Made by a program: the position numbers and the translations under genes. From Massilia eurypsychrophila (GTDB taxonomy: Bacteria > Pseudomonadota > Gammaproteobacteria > Burkholderiales > Burkholderiaceae_D), in NCBI RefSeq assembly GCF_002760655.1, contig NZ_PDOC01000007.1:1-64000 (forward strand): a DNA stretch of 64,000 nucleotides, written 5' to 3'. Shown one piece after another: positions 38,301-46,632 of the stretch. How positions within the stretch are numbered: the first letter of the stretch is position 1; each line of letters starts with the position of its first letter. A model generated the notes under the pieces. That model was not told the DNA's origin. It did no database searches and worked only from the letters and a program-made list of their open reading frames with translations.

Positions 38301-39149
38301 CTGATTAACAGCGAGGTGGTCGAACACGTCGATTACATCCTCGTCAGCGATTCGGCGATCAATTTCCACAACGCGGAAAACGACGGCGTGATCGACGGCA
38401 GCTCGCCGCTGGTGTTGAGCGAAGCGGGGCGTTTCATCGTCACCGGTTCCATCGGCGACCAGGTCATCACCGGCAGCGCCGGCCAGGACTACATTGAGAT
38501 GGGCGCCGGCAACGACGTCGTGCGTGGTGCCGGCGGCACCGATTATATCTACGGCGACGACGCGGCCAACGCTGTAGGGCAGGGCAATGACACGCTGTAT
38601 GGCGGGGCCGGCAATGATTTCCTCTACGGTGGCGGCAATTCGAACAGCTTTGTCGGCGACATCCTGGTCGGCGGTGCCGGTGCGGACGTGATGTACGGCG
38701 ATTCGGTTACCAACACCGGCATCACGCGCGGCGTTGATGTCTTCAAGTACGAAGGCACGACCAAGTCGACACTGGTGACCGAATCGGGCATCAACAGCCT
38801 GACGCGCGACTACATCATGGATTTCCAGATCGGCGATTCGCTCGACTTCACCGCCTTCGTCAATAACCGCGATGCGAGTCATTTCCAGTTCTTCGAGAAC
38901 GCGTCCTTCGCCGGCGTCGCCACCACCGGCAGCGCGATTCAGGTGCGCTATGCGGCCAACCAGACCGTCGCCAACTACGACCTCAACGGCGACGGCGTCG
39001 CCAACGACGGCACCATCGATGGCACCGTGGTCTACATTGATGTGTCCGACAACGGCACCTTCGACGGCGTGACCGACATGCACATCGTGCTCGTCGGCAG
39101 CAACATCAACCTGACCGTCGGCGCGAGCGGCACGCTGATCGTGTCCTGA
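32370..39149 (+). CDS. Giant DUF4214/Ig-like/RTX exoprotein (2259 aa)
   Basis: No signal peptide. Residues 1-180 hold three DUF4214 repeats (FVAQLYAQFLRRPADAAGLNYW; VVRLYFAAFGRSPDPTGLAYW; FLDLLYQQAFNRMPDPAGKAYF). A carboxypeptidase-like beta module follows (YVKGATVTMTYIDPVDGVTRTV) and an Ala-rich helical section to about 530, closed by an EF-hand-like GDVNGDGKADP and a Pro-Gln linker. Next come Ig-like repeats with ITVHFSEAV and KAGN motifs (about 550-1330), a long beta region with repeated SDSAAN/DTYANL motifs, and RTX nonapeptides (GAGNDVVRGAGGTDYIYGDD) near 2040-2120. The C-terminus is a short, uncharged hydrophobic tail as in type I substrates. Probably a secreted adhesin or surface protein. 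Confidence 0.8.
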   Translation: MTTATSSSTSASFVAQLYAQFLRRPADAAGLNYWSSQIDSGKVNAAEVSAQFMAGDEFQHTIDPVVRLYFAAFGRSPDPTGLAYWVDAIHAGATVAQIGAVFAGAPEFRSLHGAVDDSAFLDLLYQQAFNRMPDPAGKAYFLDLMVHGVSRGDVVVNFSQAAEMTASLGATIKVVEQYLAVQQALPDAGELAAALASAGSAALFIKLYADDGYSGVAVPFLSRAGVVADGYVKGATVTMTYIDPVDGVTRTVSRVTDDHGKFDFGSQAGFGDLVQTGGIDISTGALVNGSFRAIAGSSVINPLTTLVHALTADGKHSAADAAALVKAKLGIDASVDLGSYDPIAVLGRPDSAAAAQATALKVQALLAQVNTAMGQIGAVLSGGGVAGVDAGANAAIEALAAMLDGAAGAGAVDLASAGTAAQLLKDAGAIAGASVAQAAVIAAIAADAGAAIANLNHAIADAAGATGGTAQSHLVAIASVQVAAEVIESGMASGAAAGNLAPSAAATAGVALEQAIKAGAALVGDVNGDGKADPVLPPAPAPQPQPQPQPNPTPGAVGVQLAPADDTGVSGDLITKNASVTLNLSAIDTGATVWLDKNSNGRYDANIDTIATVTGNSATVSASLAASANALSVYQQNVHGNVSTVSTVTVTRDSAAPSADLYTAVTQVQASTSDANYSTGDKITVHFSEAVNVVNFLAGSVAVSGGHLLGEDAVFAAVDAVGGYASLYTVTLGANSNMVAGDTLVFRTARITDKAGNAAIGDDSVTFTLPAVPDAIAPDAPMVSLTTDSGASSSDKLSTSAALAVSNPETDATVEYTLNGGSTWISQSAYTTATTADGSYTVQVRQTDVGGNHSLSSTALAIIKDTAGPVAADTAPVTQVQVSTTDGNYSAGDTITIHFSEPVSVFDIVNNGGTYANGHIVNGTGYSGWAANGAVGGYATSFTLTLGASSTVVAGDTISFASGTAIDKAGNSSASIIAFTLPAVTDSNSPDAPTISVTDSGLLGDSIVKDSTIVLSNKETGATVEYSLNNGAPWLDAAAYSTATAADGTYTVVVRQTDAASNASNKSSPLTFTKDATAAAAHATAPIASATGAYTAGHTITLKFDSAISVADFQLSAMALAANHTFGSGAGIVADDAVSGYATTFTITLGTAPTVVAGDELTYFFDKVIDIAGNKAPDYITVILPDISAPVFDAAGSTPADDSGTSALNSAITLHFGEALSADKSTLTEVLLKDSLGVTVMSTASISGNNVVITPAANLVLGNVYHVVWSGSAIKDAAGNAAAAVSDATTFNFTGAGGFTGTVVQVNALTSIQMDQATKVTVSDTATNLSGANFNAGNLAHYVTHAERVITLSEADFNTSNTIKLTVQGNSFAVDMGALGGNSDPLFADMADVLVDIQLQLIATLSGDYTNSTVTIVGNTLHLAASLGLATDATMALVVENTVNNNNVALISSALAAAVIKPINLVNQSEAPAILAFNEIDGRALSFDGYFVRGDSVATLTANLLDTTGLTGDVPTQNLVIDTAAHIMSSGSLIGDFISLANNNLAGVHITDIALNVANAAMVHTAVVHGRTDPVLYNDYKVNDTYANLLANASNAAVLSATDVDLDTTTITGAKTVAEMTALYALIDEVPGTHDQTLTYTLSDSAANLFDSNGALLTGVASLLQGAGDVTVTGTISLAQGAVLRSTANVALDTLVFSNLHFKLLDTYSNYINGSGVGPLVDQATIVEVSNAVTVAQGTNVVGLSSGAEVFSISDSASAILAGGATVTAAVDVTPTGALTVAQANSLQVLHASNGIIKTNHYDVNDRGSIVASLLADTGNGLKYADDITVTYISSGDMLSAATAQTVVNLTNSGKTTIGMIRDTAAALNTFVQAAPNAVDLSYQFMVRDSAANIVAAIGTNLDFITGKPVAQTGDNPDAYDHGAIYVKATGFATVAQASTMWAALSAPLGADNTYYAVQDTIANLNDVTMRLDAMHPLINSEVVEHVDYILVSDSAINFHNAENDGVIDGSSPLVLSEAGRFIVTGSIGDQVITGSAGQDYIEMGAGNDVVRGAGGTDYIYGDDAANAVGQGNDTLYGGAGNDFLYGGGNSNSFVGDILVGGAGADVMYGDSVTNTGITRGVDVFKYEGTTKSTLVTESGINSLTRDYIMDFQIGDSLDFTAFVNNRDASHFQFFENASFAGVATTGSAIQVRYAANQTVANYDLNGDGVANDGTIDGTVVYIDVSDNGTFDGVTDMHIVLVGSNINLTVGASGTLIVS

Positions 39150-39153
39150 CGAA

Positions 39154-39181
39154 CTGGCCGCCGGCTCCGGCCGGCGGCCAG
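39154..39181 (+). terminator. Strong hairpin between the two giant exoprotein genes
   Basis: CTGGCCGCCGG (39154-39164) pairs perfectly with CCGGCGGCCAG (39171-39181), loop CTCCGG, five bases after the stop codon. There is no T tract, so it may be a 3'-end stabiliser or a Rho-dependent end rather than an intrinsic terminator. Confidence 0.5.
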
Positions 39182-39358
39182 CGTAGGCATGGTTTCTGTC
39201 CGTGGCCGGATCGACGTTGTCGTTTCGTCGCTGATCACGCAGACGACGTCTGCGAACAGGAACTGGTTAAAAAAAATACGCTGCGCATGCGTATGCGCAG
39301 TCGAATCGCGGCGTCCCGCTGAACACCGGCGCGACATCCTTACTCTGAAAAGCACACC

Positions 39359-42300
39359 ATGACCACCGCCACCTCCAGCAGCACCTCCGCCAGTTTCGTC
39401 GCCCAGTTGTACGCGCAGTTCTTGCGCCGCCCGGCCGACGCCGCGGGCGTGAGCTACTGGAGCAGCCTGATCGACAGCGGTAAGGTCAACGCTGCCGAGG
39501 TGAGCGCGCTGTTCATGGCGGGCGACGAATTCCAGCACACCATCGACCCGGTGGTGCGCCTTTATTTTGCAGCGTTCGGCCGCAGTCCGGATCCGGCCGG
39601 CCTGGCCTACTGGGTCGACGCCATCCACGCCGGCGCGACCGTGGCGCAGATCGGCGCCGTGTTTGCCGGTGCGCCCGAGTTCCGCTCGCTGCACGGCGCG
39701 GTCGACGACAGCGCCTTCCTCGACTTGCTGTACCAGCAGGCTTTCAATCGTGTGCCCGATCCCGCCGGCAAGGCCTATTTTCTCGACCTGATGGCGCGCG
39801 GGGTAAGCCGCGGCGAACTGGTCGTCAACTTCTCCAACGCCGAGGAAATGACGGCCAGCCTGGGCGCGACCATCAAGGTCGTCGAGCAGTATCTCGCCGT
39901 GCAGCAGGCGTCGCCGACGGTGGCCCAACTGGCCGCCGGGCTGGCGAGCGCCGGTTCGGTGGCGCTGTTCATCAAGCTGTATGCCGATGACGGCTACAGC
40001 GGCGTCGCGGTGCCTTTTCTCAGCCGCGAAGGCGTCGTCGCCGACGGCTACATCAAGGGCGCCACCGTGACGATGACGTTCATCGATCCCGTCGATGGCG
40101 TCACCCGCACGGTCACTCGCCTCACCGATGACCACGGCAAGTTCGACTTCGGCGACCAGGCCGGCTTCGGCGACCAGGTGCAAACCGGCGGCATCGACAT
40201 CTCGACCGGCGCCGCCGTCAATGGCAGCTTCCGCGCCATCGCCGGCTCCAGCGTCATCAATCCCTTGACCACGCTGGTGCACGCGCTGATCGCCGATGGC
40301 AAGCACAGCGCCGCCGAGGCCGCGGCGCTGGTCAAGTCCAGCCTTGGCATCGATGCATCGGTTGAACTGGGGAGCTATGACCCGATCGCCACCCTCGGCC
40401 GGCCAGACACCAGCGCTGCCGCGCAGGTCATTGCGCTGAAGGTGCAGGCGGTGCTGGCGCAGGTCAATACCGCCATGGGCCAGATCGGCGCCGTGCTGCG
40501 CGGCGCCGGCGTGGCCGGCGTTGACGCCGGCGCGAATGCCGTCATCGAGGCGCTCGCCGCCACCATCGATGCCGCCGGCGGCACGATCGACCTGGCTGGC
40601 GCCGGCACCGCTGCCCAGCTGCTCAAGGACGCCGGCGGCATCGCCGGCGCCAGCGTCGGCCAGGCCGCCTTCATCGCCTCGGTCGCAGGCGATGCGGGCG
40701 TTACGATCGGCAACCTGAACCACGCCATCGCCGACGCGGCCAGCGCACCGGGCGGCACCGCCCAGTCGCACCTGGTCGCCATCGCCAGCGTCCAGGTGGC
40801 AGCCGAGGTCATCGAGACAGGGATGGCAAGCGGCGCCCAGGCGGGCAACCTGAGTGGCAGCGCCGCCGCTACCGGCGCCGCGGCGCTGGCGGTGGCAATT
40901 GAAGCGGCAGCGGCACAGGTGGGCGACGTCAATGGCGACGGCAAGGCCGATCCGGTGCTGCCGCCGGCGCCGCCGCAACCGGAGCCCGAGCCGGAACCGG
41001 AACCGGAACCGGCACCGGAACCGGCACCGGGGGTAGTTTTCGCGCTCACCATCAAGGCGGGCGGCGATGCGTGGATCAACGCCGGCGAGGCGATATCGGC
41101 CGCGGCGCTCACGGCCCAGGTGACCAGCAGCACGCTCGCCACCCTGAAAATCGTCGGCATGAAGGCCTCCGACAATTCCGCGCTGGAGGTGACAGCCGTC
41201 TTGAACGGGGGCCGCTACGTCTTCGATGCAACGCAGTTCAAGGATGGCGCCCTCACCGTGGTGGCCACCGATATCTATGGTCAAATCAAGACCAGCAGCG
41301 TTACGCTTGACACCGCCGCGCCCGCCGTTGCGGTGACCTCCGCCGCCTCGGCGGCCGTCATCGCGCCAGTGGTCAGCGGCACCGCCGAGGCCGGCGCCAC
41401 CGTGACCGCCGTCATCGCCGGCGCCACTTACGTCACGACGGCCACAGGCGGGGCCTGGAGCATCGACACCGCCACGGCCACGGTTGCCAGCGGCGTGCTG
41501 GCGCTGGTTGCCAATGCCGCCAACAGCGTCTCGGTCACGGCCGTCGATGTCGCCGGCAATCACTCGGCGCTGGCCGCGACGCAGACGCTGACGCTGGTCA
41601 TCGACACCGCGGCGCCGGAAGCGTCATTGTTTACCGCGACGGCAACCACCCTTGGCGCTACTTCGAACGAAGCAGGCCTGGTAGGCTTGTACGCTGACGG
41701 TGTCCTGTTGACAGATAATTTTGCGGCGTTCACCCCGTCCGGGCTGACGCAGACATTCACCGTAATGCCACAAGAGACGGTTGTGGTTGCCTCTCTTCAG
41801 GTCGCCGACGTCGCGCTCAACTTTGCGGCAGAAACGCGTCGCGTGATGCTGGGAATCGTTTCCAACGATGCCATCGTGGCGGACAGTGACTATGACTACT
41901 TCATGTTCGGTTTCGCTGGCAACGACGTCATCACCGCCGGCGCCGGCGCCGATGTGCTCAGTGGCGGCGAGGGTGCCGATGTCCTCAATGGTGGTGCCGG
42001 CTACGATATGCTCTATGGCGGCACCGGTGCCGATGTGCTCAACGGCGGCACCGGCGATGATGTGCTCGAGGGCGGCGCCGGCGCCGATGTGCTCGATGGC
42101 GGCGATGGCACCGATGTGTTCGTGTTCAGCGCCGTCGCGCAAGTTGCCAGTGATTCCAGCGCAGCCGAGCCGGACGTCTTGCATAACTTCGATGCGGCAA
42201 AAGATTCGGTCGTAGTGAACCTGAGCGCTGTCCACACTTTCGACGCCTCGGTGAAGGGCGCGGACAAACACACCGGCACGGGGCAGGCCGGCGATATCTA

Positions 42301-44350
42301 TTCGGTCGGCATTGCCGCCAACGTCAATTCGCTCTTCACCGGCGATCCGGGCAGCCTTGTGATTCAGGCCGACTCGCTGAGCGCCGCGTCGGCGATCCTG
42401 TCCCGGGTCAAATACAATTTGACCGGCACCGGCAACGCCGACACCATCGCTGCCGGCAGCAACGACGATACGATCAACGGCGGCGCCGGCGACGACGTGA
42501 TCAGCGGCGGCTTGGGCGCCGACACCTTGACCGGCGGCGCGGGCGCCGACGTGTTTGTGTTCGGCAGCGGTCTGGAATCAAATGATACGGTCATCGACAC
42601 CGAGACCCAGTACGTGACGTACCGCGATGTCATCACCGACTTCCAGACCGGTGTCGATCGCCTGCGCTTTGCGCTGACGGGACAGCATGTCGATGTGTCC
42701 GAATTTGCCTCGATCGGAGGCTTTAGTGATGATTCACTTTCTGGCGCTGTCGGCGATCTCTTCTATTCTGCCGGGCAGGGAAAGATATACATTGACGCAA
42801 ATGGGAACCATAGCGTGGGCGACAATGTCGACTACGTTGTCGCGTCAGCCAATCCGATTGCGGCGGCAGATATTCAATTCGACATTACCGGTACCGATGG
42901 CAACGACACGCTGGTCGGCGGCGTCGGTGGCGACACGTTCACGGGTGGCGCCGGCAATGACACGATCACCGGTGGCAGCGGTATCGACACGTTCAACGTT
43001 GATGCAGGGGAGGACACCATTACCCACCTGGAAACGAAAGACATCCTCAACGTTGCCGCGGGCGCAAGCGCGGTCGTCGGGCAAGTGCTGGACTTCAGCG
43101 AATACACGGTGAACAACCTGGGTACCGTGATCATGACGGGTGGTGATGGTGGCGAGACCATCGTCGGCACGTCCGGCGCTGACCGGATCATCGGTGGCGG
43201 CGGCGCCGATACCCTCTCCGGTGGCGAGGGCGCCGACCTGTTCGTGTACAACAACGGCATCGAGTCGAACAATGAGAGCGGCCACTCCCGCGACACCATC
43301 ACTGACTTCCAGACCGGCATCGACCGCCTGAGCTTTGCGCTGTCGGGATCGCTCGTCGACGTCTCCGGCTTTCAGGTTCGGGTTGCCGACCCGCAGGCGG
43401 GGAATGGCGTCATCGGCGATGGTTATTACCAACGCGACAGTGGGATGATCTACCTCGACGCCAATGGCAACGGCAGCTTTGGCGATGCTGGCGACTACGT
43501 CGTCTCGCTCGGTAGGGTGGCAGCGGCGGATCTGCAATTCCGTATCAGCGGAACGCAACAGGAAGACCTGCTCGTTGGCGGTGTCCGCAGCGATACGATC
43601 TTCGGTGACAACGGCGCCGATGTCATCAACGGCGGCGGCGGCGGCGACCAACTCGATGGCGGCGATGGGATCGATACGCTTTCCTACACCGGCGGCGCCG
43701 TCTTGCAGACGCTGCAGGGTCTGCAAGGTGTCGTCATTAACAACACCAATCACACGATCAGTTCCGAAACCATCCAGAGCGACGCAGGCTTCCTGAGCGA
43801 CGCAGGCTTGGAGCTTGCGCTCGATGACCTGAATCCGCTCGGGCTGGCGGCCGGCAGCGTTGGCTACCTCACCGACTTCCAGATGTTCTCCTTCGCGCGC
43901 GACACCTTCCTCAATTTCGAGAACCTGACCGGCAGCGACAAGACCGACTTGATCTACGGAGGCGACGGCGACCACGTCATCACCGGCGGCGGCGGCAACG
44001 ACGTGATTTTCCTGGGCGAGGGCCAAAACACTGTGATGGTCGGCACCGCCCTGACCGGCGGCATCGACGTCATCCATGGCTTCGGCGAAGGCGACTTGAT
44101 CTTGAGCGGGACAATCGTCAACCAGTGGGAATGGACGGAGTATCAGGAGTTGTCGATTGACGTGTTGCTGAGCACCTTTAGTGGCGCGATAGGCACTGTG
44201 CATGGATTGCAACTTGGCAATGGCCGGCAGTATATCGTCATTAACAATGGCGCGAACACCTACGATGGCGCAGAAGATACGCTCATTGAACTGGTCGGTA
44301 TCACCGTTTCTCAATTAGGTATGGACAACTTCGTCAGCATCCCGGTCTAA
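39359..44350 (+). CDS. Giant DUF4214/RTX exoprotein, paralogue (1663 aa)
   Basis: Residues 1 to about 530 are nearly the same as in the preceding 2259-aa protein: three DUF4214 repeats, the DPVDGVTRTV beta module and an Ala-rich section ending in GDVNGDGKADP, then a Pro-Glu linker (PEPEPEPEPEP). The rest is different: two Ig-like domains, then three RTX blocks with GGxGxDxx repeats (GGAGADVLDGGDG near 920; GGAGNDTITGGSG near 1200; GGGGGDQLDGGDG near 1435). Blocks two and three belong to a repeated unit of about 220 residues (DVITDFQTGVDRL / DTITDFQTGIDRL). No signal peptide and no cysteine seen. A calcium-binding secreted protein, probably exported by a type I system; its role is unknown. Confidence 0.8.
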   Translation: MTTATSSSTSASFVAQLYAQFLRRPADAAGVSYWSSLIDSGKVNAAEVSALFMAGDEFQHTIDPVVRLYFAAFGRSPDPAGLAYWVDAIHAGATVAQIGAVFAGAPEFRSLHGAVDDSAFLDLLYQQAFNRVPDPAGKAYFLDLMARGVSRGELVVNFSNAEEMTASLGATIKVVEQYLAVQQASPTVAQLAAGLASAGSVALFIKLYADDGYSGVAVPFLSREGVVADGYIKGATVTMTFIDPVDGVTRTVTRLTDDHGKFDFGDQAGFGDQVQTGGIDISTGAAVNGSFRAIAGSSVINPLTTLVHALIADGKHSAAEAAALVKSSLGIDASVELGSYDPIATLGRPDTSAAAQVIALKVQAVLAQVNTAMGQIGAVLRGAGVAGVDAGANAVIEALAATIDAAGGTIDLAGAGTAAQLLKDAGGIAGASVGQAAFIASVAGDAGVTIGNLNHAIADAASAPGGTAQSHLVAIASVQVAAEVIETGMASGAQAGNLSGSAAATGAAALAVAIEAAAAQVGDVNGDGKADPVLPPAPPQPEPEPEPEPEPAPEPAPGVVFALTIKAGGDAWINAGEAISAAALTAQVTSSTLATLKIVGMKASDNSALEVTAVLNGGRYVFDATQFKDGALTVVATDIYGQIKTSSVTLDTAAPAVAVTSAASAAVIAPVVSGTAEAGATVTAVIAGATYVTTATGGAWSIDTATATVASGVLALVANAANSVSVTAVDVAGNHSALAATQTLTLVIDTAAPEASLFTATATTLGATSNEAGLVGLYADGVLLTDNFAAFTPSGLTQTFTVMPQETVVVASLQVADVALNFAAETRRVMLGIVSNDAIVADSDYDYFMFGFAGNDVITAGAGADVLSGGEGADVLNGGAGYDMLYGGTGADVLNGGTGDDVLEGGAGADVLDGGDGTDVFVFSAVAQVASDSSAAEPDVLHNFDAAKDSVVVNLSAVHTFDASVKGADKHTGTGQAGDIYSVGIAANVNSLFTGDPGSLVIQADSLSAASAILSRVKYNLTGTGNADTIAAGSNDDTINGGAGDDVISGGLGADTLTGGAGADVFVFGSGLESNDTVIDTETQYVTYRDVITDFQTGVDRLRFALTGQHVDVSEFASIGGFSDDSLSGAVGDLFYSAGQGKIYIDANGNHSVGDNVDYVVASANPIAAADIQFDITGTDGNDTLVGGVGGDTFTGGAGNDTITGGSGIDTFNVDAGEDTITHLETKDILNVAAGASAVVGQVLDFSEYTVNNLGTVIMTGGDGGETIVGTSGADRIIGGGGADTLSGGEGADLFVYNNGIESNNESGHSRDTITDFQTGIDRLSFALSGSLVDVSGFQVRVADPQAGNGVIGDGYYQRDSGMIYLDANGNGSFGDAGDYVVSLGRVAAADLQFRISGTQQEDLLVGGVRSDTIFGDNGADVINGGGGGDQLDGGDGIDTLSYTGGAVLQTLQGLQGVVINNTNHTISSETIQSDAGFLSDAGLELALDDLNPLGLAAGSVGYLTDFQMFSFARDTFLNFENLTGSDKTDLIYGGDGDHVITGGGGNDVIFLGEGQNTVMVGTALTGGIDVIHGFGEGDLILSGTIVNQWEWTEYQELSIDVLLSTFSGAIGTVHGLQLGNGRQYIVINNGANTYDGAEDTLIELVGITVSQLGMDNFVSIPV

Positions 44351-44372
44351 GGCCCGCCCGCGCCGCCGACAG

Positions 44373-44415
44373 TGCGCCTCCAAAATCCCCGCAGTGCGGG
44401 GACCTTGGAGGCGCA
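44373..44415. terminator. Bidirectional hairpin between convergent genes
   Basis: Outer stem TGCGCCTCCAA (44373-44383) with TTGGAGGCGCA (44405-44415), inner stem CCCCGC (44387-44392) with GCGGGG (44396-44401). Sits between the 1663-aa protein (plus) and the ligase/glycosyltransferase fusion (minus). No long T tract on either side. Confidence 0.6.
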
Positions 44416-44418
44416 GCC

Positions 44419-46515
44419 TCACTCTTCCTCGCGCAGTCCCTTGGCCGCCTGCGTGGTCCCGTCAAGCTCGCGCCGCTGCACCGTCATCCGGTTGCTCGAG
44501 GCCTGGTCGCGCTGCGCTTCGTTATGCCACAGGTGGAACACTTCGGTGGCAAACGCGCCGTCCTTGCGCATCACGCCGGCATTGAACAGGCGCAGCACCA
44601 TGTCCGAATCTTCGTACCCCCAGCCGCTGAAGCTGGCGTCGAAACCATTGACCGTCTCCACGTCCGCGCGCCACATCGCCATGTTGCAGCCCTTGATGCG
44701 CCGGTAGCTGAAGCGCTTCTTGGCGCGGCCGATGTCGGGCAGGGAGAACAGCAGCTGCAGCACCTTGTTGATATGCCCGGCCGCGCGCAGGCGGAATTTT
44801 TCGCCCAGCCCCAGCCCGTACAGGGCGATTTTCCCGGCCAGCGCCTTCTGCGTGAATTCAGGTCCCACCAGGATCCGGCTGCCCGTCACCATGTACCCGC
44901 GCTGCGCCAGCTTGCGGTGCTGGGCCAGAAAATCGCGCTGCGGCACGCAGTCGCCGTCGATGATGACGAGGTACTTGCCGCGCGCCGCGGCGATGCCGCC
45001 GTTGCGCGACATCGCCAGCCGAAAGCCCACGTCCGGCTGCCACACGTGCTGCAGCGGCACCGGCGAACGCGCGGCCAGATGCGCCACGCTCTCGCGCGTC
45101 GCTTCGCCCGAGCCGTCGTCGGCGATGATGATCTCGAAATTGCGGTCGGTCTGCGCGAAGCAGCCCTCGATGACCGCCTCGAGCGCGTCCGGCCGGTTGT
45201 AGGTGGTGACGATCAGCGAGATGGTGTCTGATTCGCCCAGGCCCTCGGCCATCCGGCGCCGCCGGGCGCCGACATACAGGCAGCTGCCAAGCAGCAAGAA
45301 CCAGTGCGCCTCGGTGGTATCCCACAGCAGGCTGTTGAACGACGAGGCGACGAAGTAGATCACCCATAGCAGCGCCAGGCTGTCGGTCTCGAAGCTTCGC
45401 GGCCCGAGCGCCGCGCTGCCGAGCGTGAAGAGCATCGCAAAATACAGCACCAGGCCGGCCAGACCCAGCTGCACCGCCACCAGCAAGAATTCGCTGTGCG
45501 GCTGATTGCGCACCTCCGATTCGGGCGAGCCGGCCGGCCACACGCTGCGGTTGGTCGGCGCGTACGCCTCGGCGAACGAGCCGGTGCCCACGCCAAGCAG
45601 CGGATTGGCCGTCACCACATCGATCCCGACCCGCATGAAGCTCATGCGCAGGCCGTTCGGCGTGCGCAGTTCGCCGGTCGTCACGTCGTGGATCAGCGCA
45701 TCGGTGCGCAACTTGACGTTCGGCGAGGCCAGGTAGGCGCCGAAGAACACCAGCGCGATCGCGCCGATCCCGGCTACCTTCAGCAGCGGCGTGGCGCGCC
45801 GGTGCAGCAGCAGCACCGTGACCAGGCCGAGGAACAGCGTCACATAGCCGGTCCGGCCTTGGCCGAGGATCATGATTGGCACGGCGAAAAACACCGCGGC
45901 GCCGATCGCCGCCAGGCGCGCGCGCGGCGTCGCCGCATAGCTGGCGATGAGCAGGCAGGCGCTGGTCGCAAAGCCGAGCAGGATGCCGATCGTGATGTGG
46001 TTGCGGAATACGTAGGCATCGTTGGCGTCCTGGCTGACGCGCCACCAGCCCAGGCTCGACGTCGGCATCATGCCGAAACGGGTCAGGTAGCACGCCGCCG
46101 CCAGCACGCCGGCGCCGGCCAGGAACCAGCGCAGCGCGCGCGACGACAGCGCCGGATCGCGCCAGCTGAGGGCGATGCCGATCGGCAGGATCATCAGCCG
46201 CGAGTATTTTTTCAGCGCCATCAGCGTCTCTTCGCGCGGCGCGATCGACCAGCTGGTGCCGATGATGAACAGCGCCAGCAGCGCCAGCGCCAGCAGGCCC
46301 GGAGGCGAACGCAGCACGCGCCGCAGCGGCGCGCTGGTAAACAGCGCGAACACGAAGCCGATATACGCCAGGCCGACGAACAGGTTGGTCAGGGCGGTGG
46401 AAAACGACACCGAAAACAGCGCCAGCAAGAACAAGGTGCGCACCGTCGATTCGGTCCGCGTCAGGGCAGGTTGTGTGGCGTTCTTCATCGTTTTGTGGCG
46501 CTCGTCCCTGTACAT
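44419..46515 (-). CDS. Fusion of O-antigen ligase/polymerase-like membrane protein with a family 2 glycosyltransferase
   Basis: 698 aa from 46515, or 689 from the ATG at 46488 (MKNATQPALTRTES). Residues 1 to about 420 carry ten or more membrane helices and the Wzy/WaaL-type region (GQGRTGYVTLFLG, NPLLGVGTGSFAEAY, QPHSEFLLVAVQLGL), where GVGTGSF and PHSEFL are family motifs of the periplasmic loop. From about 430 a GT2 domain begins, ISLIVTTYNRPDALEAVIEGCF, with IIADDGSG and DGDCVP, and ends with WGYEDSDMVLRLFNAG. No stop separates the two. Neighbour to msbA and waaF, so a role in LPS outer-core or O-antigen assembly is likely. Confidence 0.8.
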   Translation of the reverse strand: MYRDERHKTMKNATQPALTRTESTVRTLFLLALFSVSFSTALTNLFVGLAYIGFVFALFTSAPLRRVLRSPPGLLALALLALFIIGTSWSIAPREETLMALKKYSRLMILPIGIALSWRDPALSSRALRWFLAGAGVLAAACYLTRFGMMPTSSLGWWRVSQDANDAYVFRNHITIGILLGFATSACLLIASYAATPRARLAAIGAAVFFAVPIMILGQGRTGYVTLFLGLVTVLLLHRRATPLLKVAGIGAIALVFFGAYLASPNVKLRTDALIHDVTTGELRTPNGLRMSFMRVGIDVVTANPLLGVGTGSFAEAYAPTNRSVWPAGSPESEVRNQPHSEFLLVAVQLGLAGLVLYFAMLFTLGSAALGPRSFETDSLALLWVIYFVASSFNSLLWDTTEAHWFLLLGSCLYVGARRRRMAEGLGESDTISLIVTTYNRPDALEAVIEGCFAQTDRNFEIIIADDGSGEATRESVAHLAARSPVPLQHVWQPDVGFRLAMSRNGGIAAARGKYLVIIDGDCVPQRDFLAQHRKLAQRGYMVTGSRILVGPEFTQKALAGKIALYGLGLGEKFRLRAAGHINKVLQLLFSLPDIGRAKKRFSYRRIKGCNMAMWRADVETVNGFDASFSGWGYEDSDMVLRLFNAGVMRKDGAFATEVFHLWHNEAQRDQASSNRMTVQRRELDGTTQAAKGLREEE

Positions 46516-46632
46516 ATCGTGCGGTATTCTACCGCAGCGCTGCCGGGGCTACGGCGATGCTGCCCGCTACTGCCCGGTTTGATGTAAAGTCCGGGGAACC
46601 GCATCTGATGGCCGAACTCGAAAGACCGAACA

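Noticed and set aside
32295-41563. Several long minus-strand frames opposite the giant exoprotein genes
   Set aside because: Their translations are rich in Gly, Asp, His and Gln in a pattern that follows the Ala/Thr-rich plus-strand repeats; no start signals and no protein motifs.
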